Shown: in pieces, positions 22,176 to 32,171 of the stretch | Layout of the letters: the number at the start of each line of letters is the position of its first letter | How positions within the stretch are numbered: position 1 is the stretch's first letter | Origin: Adineta ricciae | Lineage: Eukaryota; Rotifera; Eurotatoria; Adinetida; Adinetidae | Reading direction: 5' to 3' | Assembly: GCA_905250025.1 (NCBI GenBank) | Contig: CAJNOJ010000247.1 | Coordinates: 1-64,000, forward strand | DNA: 64,000 nt | The notes under the pieces: model-generated | What the model was told of the DNA's origin: nothing | The model's database searches: none | What the model saw: only the letters and a program-made list of their open reading frames with translations | Program-made: the position numbers and the translations under genes

Positions 22176-23018
22176 ATGGCTACTGATCAAGAGGGAGATA
22201 TTGTCGAATATTCAATGCGTGTTATGGATGTAGAAGGTGAATCGTCAGCTATGAACACATCTGTTGTCGAATATCAAAACGCGCCAAACGTTAAATATGA
22301 AGATATACCGATTACATCAATCGAAGAGGCCGTTGAGGCACTTGCTCCTCTTATACCGGACATACAAAGACGCACAGAGGAAATAAAAAGCAGATATCTT
22401 AATCCACCGTCTGATGGGTTGACATTGGACCAATCTGTTTCGATCAGACTTTATTCTACGCAATGGATGCCGCGTAATAAAAGCCTATATATTGTTTTGA
22501 ATGCTACATTACGATCAAAGGATAAAGAAAAACTGAAGCCCTGGTTTCGGTACATAAAACTCTTTCTTACAGCACTCGAACAACTGCCAAAATATTCCCG
22601 CACTGTTTATCGTGGAGTCAAGGCAGATCTACACGCAGATTATCCTAAAGGAAAAGATATCGAATGGTGGGCATTTTCTTCATGTACCGACAGAATTGGT
22701 GTTTTGGAACATGAATCCTTTCTGGGTAAAACAGGAGAAAGAACGTTATTTAATATCGAATGTGTTTCAGCAAAAAATATCGAGAAGCATTCTGCTTTTG
22801 AAAAAGAAAACGAAGTACTATTACCTCCAGGTATTCAATTTGAGGTGATTGATTGTCTCCATCTGAATAATGGACTTTATATAATTCAATTACGCGAAAA
22901 ACAAACAGCTCAGCCTCGCCTAGACTCTTTCCTGATGTCAAATTCCACAACCATTTCGGAAGGTAAGATGTCTGTGATTGTTTTAATAAAAACAGGACAT
23001 GAGCAAAGTCAGTGGTGA
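22176..23018 (+). CDS. NAD(P)+-arginine ADP-ribosyltransferase (ART, R-S-ExE type)
   Basis: The start is taken at MATDQEGD (22176). The frame extends 15 codons upstream to a GTG, but no ATG lies there. About 280 residues. The three ART signatures are present in order: Arg in TVYRGV (about residue 146), Ser-Ser in WWAFSSCT (about 168) and the ExE pair in FEKENEVLLPPG (about 211-213). The enzyme should move ADP-ribose from NAD+ to arginine on target proteins. No signal peptide or GPI tail is seen, so it is probably cytosolic. An in-frame 33-base GT-AG segment (22963-22995) may be a tiny intron near the end; with or without it the protein ends at the same TGA. Such ARTs are abundant in bdelloids. 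A TIR element follows 266 bases downstream. Confidence 0.75.
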   Translation: MATDQEGDIVEYSMRVMDVEGESSAMNTSVVEYQNAPNVKYEDIPITSIEEAVEALAPLIPDIQRRTEEIKSRYLNPPSDGLTLDQSVSIRLYSTQWMPRNKSLYIVLNATLRSKDKEKLKPWFRYIKLFLTALEQLPKYSRTVYRGVKADLHADYPKGKDIEWWAFSSCTDRIGVLEHESFLGKTGERTLFNIECVSAKNIEKHSAFEKENEVLLPPGIQFEVIDCLHLNNGLYIIQLREKQTAQPRLDSFLMSNSTTISEGKMSVIVLIKTGHEQSQW

Positions 23019-23283
23019 CATTGATATTGTGAACAAGGATCTTTTCATATAGTGTTTTCAGAAGTTCTTCAAAGAACATAGATAGAGATGCTCAATCACA
23101 GCAAGTCGCGCAAAATAGATGAGATCAATGGAACATCAATAAAAGAAAGTTTCCAAAAGTTTTTGACGCATTTTTTTAATGCACTGCGTAAACTATGAAA
23201 GTGCAGATAAAAATCATTTGCAACTACATGAGATAGTTCTGTATACTACTCAAGCGTTATATCGAGCCAGTGTTTTTTATCTA

Positions 23284-24005
23284 CAGTGAAACCTCCGTAA
23301 GATGAACACCTATGGGACCGCACGAAAAGCGTTCATTATGAGAGGTGTTCATTATATAGAGGTTTGCAATCCATTGACAGGATACAGATGTAGAATACAC
23401 AGTGAACACGACTGAATGGTATCTATGAGTTTTTTGTAGTACATTTCATCTAGTAAACGCGAAGTTAATCAAGTAGTGCTTCTTGATAAAAGAAATCCGG
23501 TGAATTGTGAAATTAATTGTTTTGTACAGTCTCATTAACCTTGTTCAGTTCGATGGGAACATGAACGAGTTTTAAACGTAGACGAGAGGTAAAATCGTAG
23601 TATTGTGATTGGTCGTTACTAATAGAAACATTAGGTTATCAAGATACTGCTAATATCTTGTTGACACCTTCAAGAGTGCCAATCTGCTTTCCCATCTTCT
23701 ACCTTTTTTCTACAGTCGATTTAGTGCCTACTCTAATTAAGATCGAGAAAAAATTAATTAAAATGTTCGAAATATTCTCATCGCCTATTTTGTTTTCTGT
23801 GCAAGGCCACTTTCTATGTATAAAAAAAATCGTCAACAGACTGGACTAAATATTGTTTCAAAATATTTTCAACCTCTTTTTTCTCCTAAAAATGCATGTT
23901 ACCGCAAATCTGTTCATTTCTTAGAGGTTTTCCTTGTCAAAGGGGCCGAAAAAAGCGTTCAATGTTCAGAGCTTGGAGGTGTTCATTAAGGGAGGTTCCA
24001 CTCTG
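23284..24005. mobile_element. Non-autonomous TIR element, Tc1/mariner-pogo-like
   Basis: The left end CAGTGAAACCTCCGTAAGAT and the reverse complement of the right end, CAGAGTGGAACCTCCCTTAA, share the CAG..GAACCTCC..T.A pattern and continue into ATGAACACCT on both sides. CAG followed by AACCTC with GGTGTTC text is the usual end of mariner/pogo relatives. TA lies immediately left of the element and two bases right of it, so the TA duplication is only tentative. About 720 bases, with no transposase frame. The inner motif AAGCGTTCA occurs near both ends. Confidence 0.55.
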
Positions 24006-24249
24006 GCTAAAAATTTGTTTATTTGCATAAGTTTTCATGCTCTATCGAATGGACTGACTCAATTCACAAGTAACGCGGCTTAGTAGCCGCTAAACCCTCT
24101 ACTGAAAGAATAGTATTAGAGTTAGAGCGCTACTATTCGTCCGAATAGTGAAAAAAGCTATTTCAGTTGAGCGATTTGATCTTTTGATAATTTGTCAGAA
24201 TGTTTTACGCAGACTAAGTTCACTTCCTGAAGTCTTCTGAAATTATAAC

Positions 24250-24996
24250 ACCTAATCGTTTGTCGGCATCTCTCCGGTCGATCATTCACCGCTAGCCGTT
24301 GATACCTAATAAGTGTTTAATGATATTTTCATATTAAAAAGTACCTTGTTCTTGTTGAGTCCGTCTCTAGCAAATTTGCCAAAATTCTTCACAACTTCGT
24401 GACCTACAGTATATCTTTTCTTATCATTTTTACTTGAATGAGTTGGTGATCTACATAGCTTTTTCTCGAAGCTCGAAAGGACGTCGTATATATCTCATAT
24501 CGAAGTTATAACTTCGATAGAAAGCTAACTTCGATACGACACATATATACCTTAGAAAAAATATGGGTACTATGCGACAATCTTATAAATCTCACTTTTC
24601 CGCTAATTTTCAGAAGAAGCATCTAGTCGTTCGTGGGTCTCCCTTCGGTCGGCTACTCACGGCTAGCTGTTCCCATGCGTACTCATTTTACTATCTTAAC
24701 TTCATTCGTACGAAGACGCGTTCCGAAAATGAGCACATTTCGGAAAATCAATTCATAATCAAAAACTTATAAGCTTTACATAGCTATATGATTCTCTAGA
24801 AAAGGTTTCAATCTTCTCTCCACCAAGAGGAACCTTAAATAACTGTCACCTATGTTCGTGCAAAGCAACGATTAATTTCTGACCAAGAAACCTTAAAACT
24901 CTATAAAAATCGCAAAGTTTGTTCTTAAAAATATTATTCTGCAAATCGGCGACTAGTCACTCGTCGGCCACTCGCGGCTAGCCGTTACATGTACGT
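24250..24996. repeat. Three diverged copies of a ~50-base GC-richer motif
   Basis: Copies at ~24254-24303, ~24628-24675 and ~24948-24993 share the order (C)TAGTCGTTCGTCGG, CTCYCGGTCGGCYAC and CACGGCTAGCCGTT. They are spaced about 370 and 320 bases apart in otherwise AT-rich DNA. Only the core is conserved by eye. Function unknown. Confidence 0.4.
24498..24519. repeat. 22-base perfect palindrome
   Basis: CGAAGTTATAACTTCG with three more paired bases on each side. It sits inside a looser inverted pair GTCGTAT (24483-24489) and ATACGAC (24534-24540); TAACTTCGAT recurs between them. Could form a cruciform; no gene around it. Confidence 0.5.
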
Positions 24997-25082
24997 TTTC
25001 ACTCTTCCATTTAGTCTAGAGTCACTTTTGAAACTAATTCATTCATTCATTCTCACCTATTCCCTCTTTAAAACTCACCCTC

Positions 25083-25083
25083 N
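25083..25083. other. Contig join (single N)
   Basis: Between the repeat-rich end of the ART contig and the ART-TPR contig; no shared sequence seen across it. Confidence 0.8.
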
Positions 25084-25194
25084 TGATTGAGCCTCTCAAG
25101 TTGTTCAATAGACTCTAGCAAGTCTTTACAGAGTTGTGTAATTGGATTACAGATGTTTTTGTCTCTGATTCTTTCTCTCTTACTTTCATTAAGT

Positions 25195-25300
25195 CGCGAC
25201 GAACTGAATGCGACGAAATGAATAGGCGACGAATTGAGAAGCGACGAAAAGAACGCGACGAAATGAGCGCGACGAAATGAGTGGCGACGAATTGATCGGT
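25195..25300. repeat. Minisatellite of GCGACGAAnTGA units
   Basis: About seven imperfect units of 14-18 bases with the core GCGACGAAATGA or GCGACGAATTGA, ~150 bases upstream of the ART-TPR gene. Unit length is irregular and there are no unique spacers, so it is not a CRISPR. Confidence 0.6.
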
Positions 25301-25443
25301 CACCAGTAATGAGGGTGAGTAAACTAGTTATGGACTCGACGAAACAGTGACAACGGAGATAAGTTGCATATTCGAAGGGAAAGCATTAACTTTTATAAAA
25401 CTCGCTTATGGATATTTCATGACACTAGCTTTTATATTTTTTC

Positions 25444-28113
25444 TTGATTTTGACCAAAACATTTAACTGCGCCGTTGTAATTTTAGAAGAGATCATAGTC
25501 TCAGCGTCAAATGACCCTCAATTTTTGCGACACAAATCTTTCCAAAGTGCAACGTTAATATGGCTAGACCCCAACATTGATACATCCAAAGATGAGTGTC
25601 GAAAAGGAATTATGAAGCTCGAAACAGTTATGACCAAGATTAACATCTTCACTGACTTCGAAAAGTGCAAGCAATTTCTCGCCATCAACGACGAAACACG
25701 CGTATTTATAATCATATCCGGTGTGCTTGGCATGCACGTAGTACCACTTATTCATGATATGCATAAAATCCAAGTCATTTTTATTTTCTGTGGGAACAAA
25801 ACGCGTTACGAACAATGGGCCAAAGACTGGCGTAAAATCAATGGTGTATTCACAGAGATGAAGTCACTCTGTCAAGCACTTAAACAAGCAGCACGATACT
25901 CTGAACAAAACGTTATGCCCATGAGTTTCGTTCAGTCTGGCAAGAGATTGGATCAATTGGATCCTTCTTTTATGTATACACAGATCATCAAAGAAATATT
26001 ATTGAATATCAAGTTCACCGACGAACACGTCGACGATTATGCGAACTATTGTCGTGGACTCTTTGCGGACAATAAGGTAGAGTTGAGTAATATCAACAAA
26101 TTTCAACGTGAATATCGCGAAAACTCACCAATATGGTGGTATACTTCTGGGCTTTTCCTACGTTCAATGCTAAATCGCGCTCTACAAGCAATGGATGGCG
26201 ACATTATGACACGAATGGGTTTTTTTATCAGTGACCTCCATCGAAACATTGAAAAGGTGCAACAAGACCATCCCATTCACAATGTCTTTACCGTTTATCG
26301 TGGGCAAGGCTTGTCACAAGCAGACTTCGACCAACTCCGAACAACGAAAGGTGGCCTTATTTCCTTCAATAATTTTATGACGACAGATAGATCTCATCAA
26401 AATTCAATCAGCTTTGCGGAGTCAGCAGCAAGTAATCCAGACTTAGTTGGGGTGGTATTTGTAATGGAAATCGATCCTACTCAATCCACAACACCCTTCG
26501 CTCCTATTTATCAAATAAGTTATTTTCCAGAAGAAGATCAGGTGCTTTTTTCGATGCACACTGTATTTCGAATACAGAACATTAAATCAATAAGCGGAAA
26601 CAAACATCTGTACGAGGTAGATTTGACACTTACCAGTGACAATGACGAAGAGCTAAGTGTACTTGCACAGCGAATCCGACAAGAGAGCTATCCAGAGAAG
26701 GAAGAATGGTACAGATTGGGTTTAGTATTAGCAAAGATGGGTCAAATTGACAAGGCTGAAGAGATATATAGGGTACTATTAAACAAAACGATGGAGGATA
26801 GTGAACAGTCCTTAATTTATAACAAACTCGGTATGATCAAGTATAACCAGGGCCAATACGAAAAAGCAATCAAATACTACGAAACATCGCTTGCCATCAA
26901 TGACCGAGATCTTCCACCCAATCATCCTGATCTGGCATCATCCTACAGCAACATTGGCATGGTGTATTCTTCTATGGGTGACTACCCCAAAGCATTGGAA
27001 TATTATGAAAAAGCCCTGTCTATTCGACAACAGTCGTTACCATCAAATCATCCTACTCTGGCATCATCTTACAACAGAATTGGCATGGCGTATTATTCTA
27101 TGGGTGACTACCTCAAAGCATGGGGTTGTTATGAAAGGGCCTTGGCAACTCAACAAGAATCGTTATCGCCAAACCATCCTGATGTGGCATCATCCTACAA
27201 CAACATTGGCATGGTGTATTATTCTATAGGTGACTACCGCAAAGCATTGGAGTATTATGAGAAGGCCTTGGCAATTCGACAACAGTCGTTACCACCAAAT
27301 CATCCTGATCTGGCATTATCCTACAACAGCATTGGCATGGTGTATTCTGATATGGGTGACTACCGCAAAGCATTGGAGTATTATGAAAAGGCCTTGACAA
27401 TTCAACAGCATTCTTTACCAGAAAATCATCCTGCTCTGGCATTATCCTACAACAGCATTGGCATGGTGTATTCTGATATGGGTGACTACCGCAAAGCATT
27501 GGAATATTATGAAAGGGCCTCGACAATTCAACAACAGTCGTTACCACCAAATCATCCTGATGTGGCATCATCCTACAACAATATTGGCATGGTGTATTCT
27601 GATATGGGTGACTACTCCAAGGCATTGGAATATTATGAAAGGGCCTCGACAATTCAACAACAGTCGTTACCGCCAAATCATCCTGATGTGGCATCATCCT
27701 ACAACAACATTGGCATGGTGTATTCGTCTATGGGTAACTGTTCGAAAGCACTGACATGCTATGAAAATGCCCTCTCTATTCGACAACAGTCGTTGCCATC
27801 AAATCATCCTGATCTGGCATCATCTTACAACAACATTGGCATGGTGTATTCTGATATGGGTGAATATTCGAAAGCGCTGTCATACTATGAAAAAGCCCTC
27901 TCTATTCAACAACAGTCGTTACCATCAAATCATCCTGATCTGGCATCATCTTACAACAATATGGGTTTGTTGTATGAAAAAATGAGTGACTACTCAAAAT
28001 CATTGTCATTTCTTGAACGCGCTCTGAAAATTGGTGAACAATCGCTACCTGCAGATCACCCACATGTGAAAGAATGGCGGGAGAGCTTTGAACGAGTGAA
28101 AAATAATCTATAA
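25444..28113 (+). CDS. ADP-ribosyltransferase-like domain fused to kinesin-light-chain-type TPR array
   Basis: Long frame of 889 codons; its first codon is TTG, and a short upstream exon probably supplies the true ATG, so the N-terminus is uncertain. Residues ~25-150 look like an alpha/beta domain of unknown role. Residues ~200-405 are an ART fold: VYRGQG, FMTTDRS, then FPEEDQVLFSMHTVFRI. The residue before VLF, normally the catalytic Glu of ExE, is Gln here (CAG at 26539-26541), so arginine transfer may be lost or altered. From ~440 to the end there are ten 42-residue TPRs of the SYNNIGMVYSDMGDYRKALE type, the last one (NMGLLYEKMSDYSKSLSFLE) variant. TPRs bind protein partners. No membrane segment. 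Typical bdelloid architecture. It is convergent with the GH3 gene. Confidence 0.75.
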   Translation: MILTKTFNCAVVILEEIIVSASNDPQFLRHKSFQSATLIWLDPNIDTSKDECRKGIMKLETVMTKINIFTDFEKCKQFLAINDETRVFIIISGVLGMHVVPLIHDMHKIQVIFIFCGNKTRYEQWAKDWRKINGVFTEMKSLCQALKQAARYSEQNVMPMSFVQSGKRLDQLDPSFMYTQIIKEILLNIKFTDEHVDDYANYCRGLFADNKVELSNINKFQREYRENSPIWWYTSGLFLRSMLNRALQAMDGDIMTRMGFFISDLHRNIEKVQQDHPIHNVFTVYRGQGLSQADFDQLRTTKGGLISFNNFMTTDRSHQNSISFAESAASNPDLVGVVFVMEIDPTQSTTPFAPIYQISYFPEEDQVLFSMHTVFRIQNIKSISGNKHLYEVDLTLTSDNDEELSVLAQRIRQESYPEKEEWYRLGLVLAKMGQIDKAEEIYRVLLNKTMEDSEQSLIYNKLGMIKYNQGQYEKAIKYYETSLAINDRDLPPNHPDLASSYSNIGMVYSSMGDYPKALEYYEKALSIRQQSLPSNHPTLASSYNRIGMAYYSMGDYLKAWGCYERALATQQESLSPNHPDVASSYNNIGMVYYSIGDYRKALEYYEKALAIRQQSLPPNHPDLALSYNSIGMVYSDMGDYRKALEYYEKALTIQQHSLPENHPALALSYNSIGMVYSDMGDYRKALEYYERASTIQQQSLPPNHPDVASSYNNIGMVYSDMGDYSKALEYYERASTIQQQSLPPNHPDVASSYNNIGMVYSSMGNCSKALTCYENALSIRQQSLPSNHPDLASSYNNIGMVYSDMGEYSKALSYYEKALSIQQQSLPSNHPDLASSYNNMGLLYEKMSDYSKSLSFLERALKIGEQSLPADHPHVKEWRESFERVKNNL
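26790..28060 (+). repeat. 126-base tandem repeats encoding TPRs
   Basis: Ten tandem units of 126 bases (42 codons), highly similar at DNA level, especially the units covering 27290-27700. This creates long open frames in other phases and on the other strand that are not genes. Confidence 0.8.
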
Positions 28114-28386
28114 ATTTTATCCTCTTCAATTAATAAATAAAGTAAAACTACTGAAAAGGAGTGTCACATGAGTGGACCCAAAGATATTTAGGTTCGATTA
28201 AGGCCTCGTTGGATGACGTTATTCTCCACAAATATGTACGGATATAAGTCAATTAGAATATTTTAGCCGCTAGACTTGTGCAGATCACTACTGGTATACT
28301 CATCTGGACAACAGTTCAGGAAGCTTCTCTCTCCTTCGGAATCATATCCTCAATTTATTAATGATCTTCAAAATAGGAAAATGTAT

Positions 28387-28858
28387 TTATGATTTGAACC
28401 ACATGACTTGGACTGACTGAGTATTGACTGAGTCAGGACCAATATAGATATTAAAAATACCCTCTTCCCAAACATAATTAAGGTTTGAGTCAAAAAATTT
28501 CAAGTCTTCTGTCGTGACGAGGAACGAAAGTTCTTGCCGTTCTCGAGCATGAAGAAAAACTTTTTGAAAATTTTTTAATTCCCGTACAGCACGCGTTACA
28601 CTTGCAACGTGATCGCCAATATATAATTGAACAACTTCTTCGCCATCATACGAACCGTTATTACTCAAAAGAACACGAATTGTTAACTGATCTGAATCAC
28701 CGTGAAGTTCAGTTTTATCAACATTCAGGGGGCCAAAACTGAATGTTGTGTAACTGAGACCCTAGCCGAATGGATACAAAGGATCGTTCGGTATATCCAA
28801 ATAGCGACTCTGAAAGAAAAGAAAGGAAACAAAACTAACTTACACATGTTCATTTTTN
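28387..28858 (-). pseudogene. GH3 glucosidase 3' exons, fragment with a premature stop
   Basis: The minus-strand reading gives the C-terminal fibronectin-III-like part of the GH3 enzyme (SNNGSYDGEEVVQLYIGD to the stop at 28387-28389). At 28762-28764 the codon that is TAC (Tyr of FGYGLSYT) in the copy at 30480 is TAG here, so this copy would stop early. The contig ends in the following intron. Host-gene copy, partial because of the assembly. Confidence 0.6.
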
Positions 28859-28859
28859 T
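28859..28859. other. Contig join (single N)
   Basis: Left side ends in the GH3 last intron, homologous to 30950. Right side restarts in the TPR gene, homologous to 26896. The two contigs therefore overlap over the whole TPR-GH3 tail. Confidence 0.85.
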
Positions 28860-30206
28860 GCCATCAATGACCGAGATCTTTCACCCAATCATCCTGATCT
28901 GGCATTATCCTACAACAACATTGGCATGGTGTAGTCTTCTATGGGTGACTACTCCAAAGCATCGGAATATTATGAGAAGGCCTTGGATATTCGAGAACAG
29001 TCGATACCTTCAAATCATCCTGATGTGGCATCAACCTACAACAACATTGGTGCGGTGTATTCTTCTATGGGTGAATATTCGAAAGCAGCGGAATATTATG
29101 AGAAGGCATTGGCAATTCAACAACAGTCGTTACCATCAAATCATCCTGATCTGGCATCATCCTACAACAACATTGGCATGGTGTATTCTTCTATGGGTGA
29201 CTACCGCAAAGCATTGGAGTATTATGAAAAGGCCTTGACAATTCGACAACAGTCGTTACCAGCAAATCATCCTGATCTGGCATTATCCTACAACAACATT
29301 GGTGCGGTGTATTCTGATATGGGTGACTACCGCAAAGCATTGGAGTATTATGAAAGAGCCTCGGAAATTCAAGAGCATTCATTACCATCAAATCATCCTG
29401 ATCTGGCACCATCTTACAACAACATTGGCATGTGGTATTCTTCTATGGATGACTACCCCAAAGCATTGGAATATTATGAAAAGGCCTTGGCAATTCAACA
29501 AGAGTCGTTACCAGAAAATCATCCTGACCTGGGATCATCCTACAACAATATTGGTGCGGTGTATTCTGATATGGGTGACTACCGCAAAGCATTGGAGTAT
29601 TATGAAAAGGCCTTGACAATTCGACAACAGTCGTTACCAGCAAATCATCCTGATCTGGCATCATCCTACAACAACATTGGTGCGGTGTATTCTGATATGG
29701 GTGACTACCGCAAAGCATTGGAGTATTATGAAAGAGCCTCGGAAATTCAAGAGCATTCATTACCATCAAATCATCCTGATCTGGCATTATCTTACAACAA
29801 CATTGGCATGGCGTATTATTCTATGGGTGACTACCTCAAAGCATTGGGCTGTTATGAAAGGGCCTTGAAAATTCGGCAACAGTCGTTACCGCCAAATCAT
29901 CCTGACCTGGGATCATCCTACAGCAACATTGGCATGGTGTATTCTTCTATGGGTGACTACTCCAAAGCATTGGAGTATTATGAAAAAGCTCTGTCTATTC
30001 GACAGCATTCTTTACCATCAAATCATCCTGATCTGGCATCATCTTACGACAATATGGGTTTGTTGTATGAAAAAATGAGCGACTACTCAAAATCATTGTC
30101 ATTTCTTGAACGCGCTCTGAAAATTGGCGAACAATCGCTACCTGCAAATCACCCACATGTGAAAGAATGGAAGGAGAGCTTTGAACGAGTGAAAGATAAA
30201 CTATAA
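28860..30206 (+). pseudogene. TPR part of a second ART-TPR copy, interrupted by a stop
   Basis: Begins in the sequence equivalent to AINDRDLPPNHP of the first copy. In the first repeat GTG-TAT is GTG-TAG (28932-28934), stopping the frame; after it 421 codons stay open to the same C-terminal end (KEWKESFERVKDKL). It holds ten repeats where the first copy has nine over the same span. A two-repeat, 252-base block (KALTIRQQSLPANHP to ASEIQEHSLPSNHP) occurs twice, a sign of recent unequal exchange. The ART part is not in this contig. Could be a degraded allele of 25444-28113. Confidence 0.6.
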
Positions 30207-30479
30207 ATTTTATCCACTTCAATTTATAAATAAAGTAAAACTACTGAAAAGCAGTGTCACACGGGCGGACGCAAAGAGATTTAGGTTCGATTAAGGTTTC
30301 GCTCGATGACGTAATTGTCCACAGATATGTACGAATAGAAAGCAATTAGACTATTTTAGCCGCTAGACTTGTGCAGATCAGTACTGGTATACTCATCTGG
30401 ACAACAGTTCAGAAAGCTTCTCTCTCCTTCGAAATCATATCCTCAATTTATTAATAATCTTCAAAATAGAAAAATGTAT

Positions 30480-32170
30480 TTATGATTTGAACCACATGAC
30501 TTGGACCGACTGAGTATTGACTGAGTCAGGACCAATATAGATATTGAAAATGCCCTCTTCCCAAACATAATTGAGGTTTGAGTCAAAAAATTTCAAGTCT
30601 TCTGTTGTGACGAGGAACGAAAGTTCTTGTCGTTCTCGAGCATGAAGAAAGATTTTTTGAAAATTTTTTAATTCCCGTACAGCACGCGTTACACTTGCAA
30701 CGGGATCGCCGATGTATAATTGAACAACTTCTTCGCCATCGTACGAACCATTATTACTTAAAACAACACGAATCGTTAACTGATCTGAATCACCGTGAAG
30801 TTCAGTTTTATCAACATTCAGCGGGCCAAAACTGAATGTTGTGTAACTGAGACCGTAGCCGAATGGATACAAAGGATCGTTCGGTATATCCAAATATCGA
30901 CTCTGAAAGAAAAGAAAGGAAACAAAACTAACTTACACATGTTCATTTTTACTTTATATCGATCGAGGAAATCACTAGAATTAAGGGGACCCCCCCTTTC
31001 CTGAGGGGAAAAAACTTTTTTTCGACTTTTCGTTTTTCATGTCAGAAGGTAGACCAAGGCCCGCTCTACTTCTGTTAAAAAAATCAGACCTCTCCCTGCC
31101 CGGAAAGTTTCCGAAAACCGGGCTTTCAGAGACCTATACACATAAAAATTTTTTTCCAAAAAGTGATTTTTTCTTTCTCATCTGACATTTTTAGAAACAG
31201 CTCAGGCAACTCGTATAATATTAATTAACCCCATTAATGAATAGTTAGTTAATAATTAGTTAATCAATTAAAACTAATCTCAGACTCGGGTTCTCCATGG
31301 AAAACTACCCATAGAACCACAAAACTATCAAAAATACTCACTTACAAACGAAAAAGAAAAATTTTCCACAACTTTCTCTTATTCTGCATTTTTCTCGAAA
31401 CCATTTTTTTGGGTATCCAAAACTAGTTTTCCCCCTTTTTCTCCGCCATTTCAAGTCCGATCGGGCTGAAAATTTTTTTGGTGGGACTTCAACTTATTTG
31501 GGGGGTATTTATGTTTTTGTTTGTTAATAAGCCTGACCAAAGAAATTTGGTAGGATCGGGAAAATTTTTAGCATCCTGAAAAGCTAGCTTTTCCAGGGTG
31601 TCTTCAGTATTTGGATCTCCTGAAGTGATTTTAAGAATTTTTCAAAAAAAAGAACTATATACCCCAGGATTGGGGTCTACCATCTACAGTATAAATTTCA
31701 GCCGAAAATACTGAAATCTGTGGATTTTCGGGTCTTGGGACCTCCAGAAGTCCATGAAGACGGGGTCTGGGAACTTTACGCCCATGACAAATTTTGTTCT
31801 ACTCATCGAGATCTATCTACCCTGAAACTTTCCTAAAATTTCGCTAGACCGTTCCTGAGAAACCCCGGAGAGGGGGCGGGGGTTCCCCAGAAAGGGGTGG
31901 GGTCCCCTTAAACGCACGGCCTGTGTTCTTGTGGTTATAATAGAGTGGGATTTGTCCAACTGAACGTGGAAATGTTGCTGTTATCTTTCCAGCAGGATTA
32001 TAAAATCCAAAGAGTACTTCAGCGATAGCATTGCCTGTTTCTGTCCCCGCAAACCATGTTTCTAGAATTGCTGTGGCATACTGATCTTCCCACGTTAAAG
32101 TCAACGGTCGTCCATTCATCAAGACGATCACCACAGGTTTGCTGGCATTGAACAATGCTTGAAGTAAACG
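30480..32170 (-). pseudogene. GH3 beta-glucosidase, 3' part, exon split by a MITE
   Basis: Minus strand. The last exon is 30480-30902 (SRYLDIPNDPLYPFGYGLSYT, then the FnIII-like tail). A 50-base intron spans 30903-30952. The preceding exon reads NTGRAFNSSDFLDRYK when the 923-base element at 30985-31907 and one TTAA are left out. The exon continues at 31912-32170 up to the contig end. With the element in place the frame runs from NTGRAF into element sequence and stops, so the copy is broken unless the element is spliced out. GH3 enzymes remove terminal beta-glucose from glucans. This shows the structure of the gene 3' half that the 33506-35664 copy lacks. Confidence 0.65.
30981..31911. mobile_element. 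piggyBac-like MITE inserted in the GH3 exon (copy A)
   Basis: TTAA occurs at both edges (30981-30984 and 31908-31911), the target duplication used by piggyBac elements. Terminal inverted repeats are GGGGACCCCCCCCTTTCCTG on the left and GGGGACCCCACCCCTTTCTG on the reverse of the right. The 923-base interior has no long frame; it is rich in A/T runs with scattered CCGGGCTTTC-like text. Confidence 0.65.
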
Positions 32171-32171
32171 N
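32171..32171. other. Contig join (single N)
   Basis: Left contig ends GAAGTAAACG in GH3. The right contig restarts in the equivalent of 30892, so MITE copy B is the counterpart of copy A. Confidence 0.85.

Noticed and set aside
24057-24090. Possible tRNA-like hairpin (CGGCTTAGTAGCCGCTAAACC)
   Set aside because: Only a short stem; no cloverleaf arms or T-loop could be found.
24498-24519. loxP site
   Set aside because: The arms resemble loxP but the 8-base spacer and the outer bases do not match.
25195-25300. CRISPR-like array
   Set aside because: Units are irregular and contiguous, without unique equal-length spacers, in a eukaryotic genome.
27224-27697. 157-codon minus-strand frame with repeated HPYQNTPCQ-like text
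   Set aside because: Shadow of the TPR repeats in another frame.
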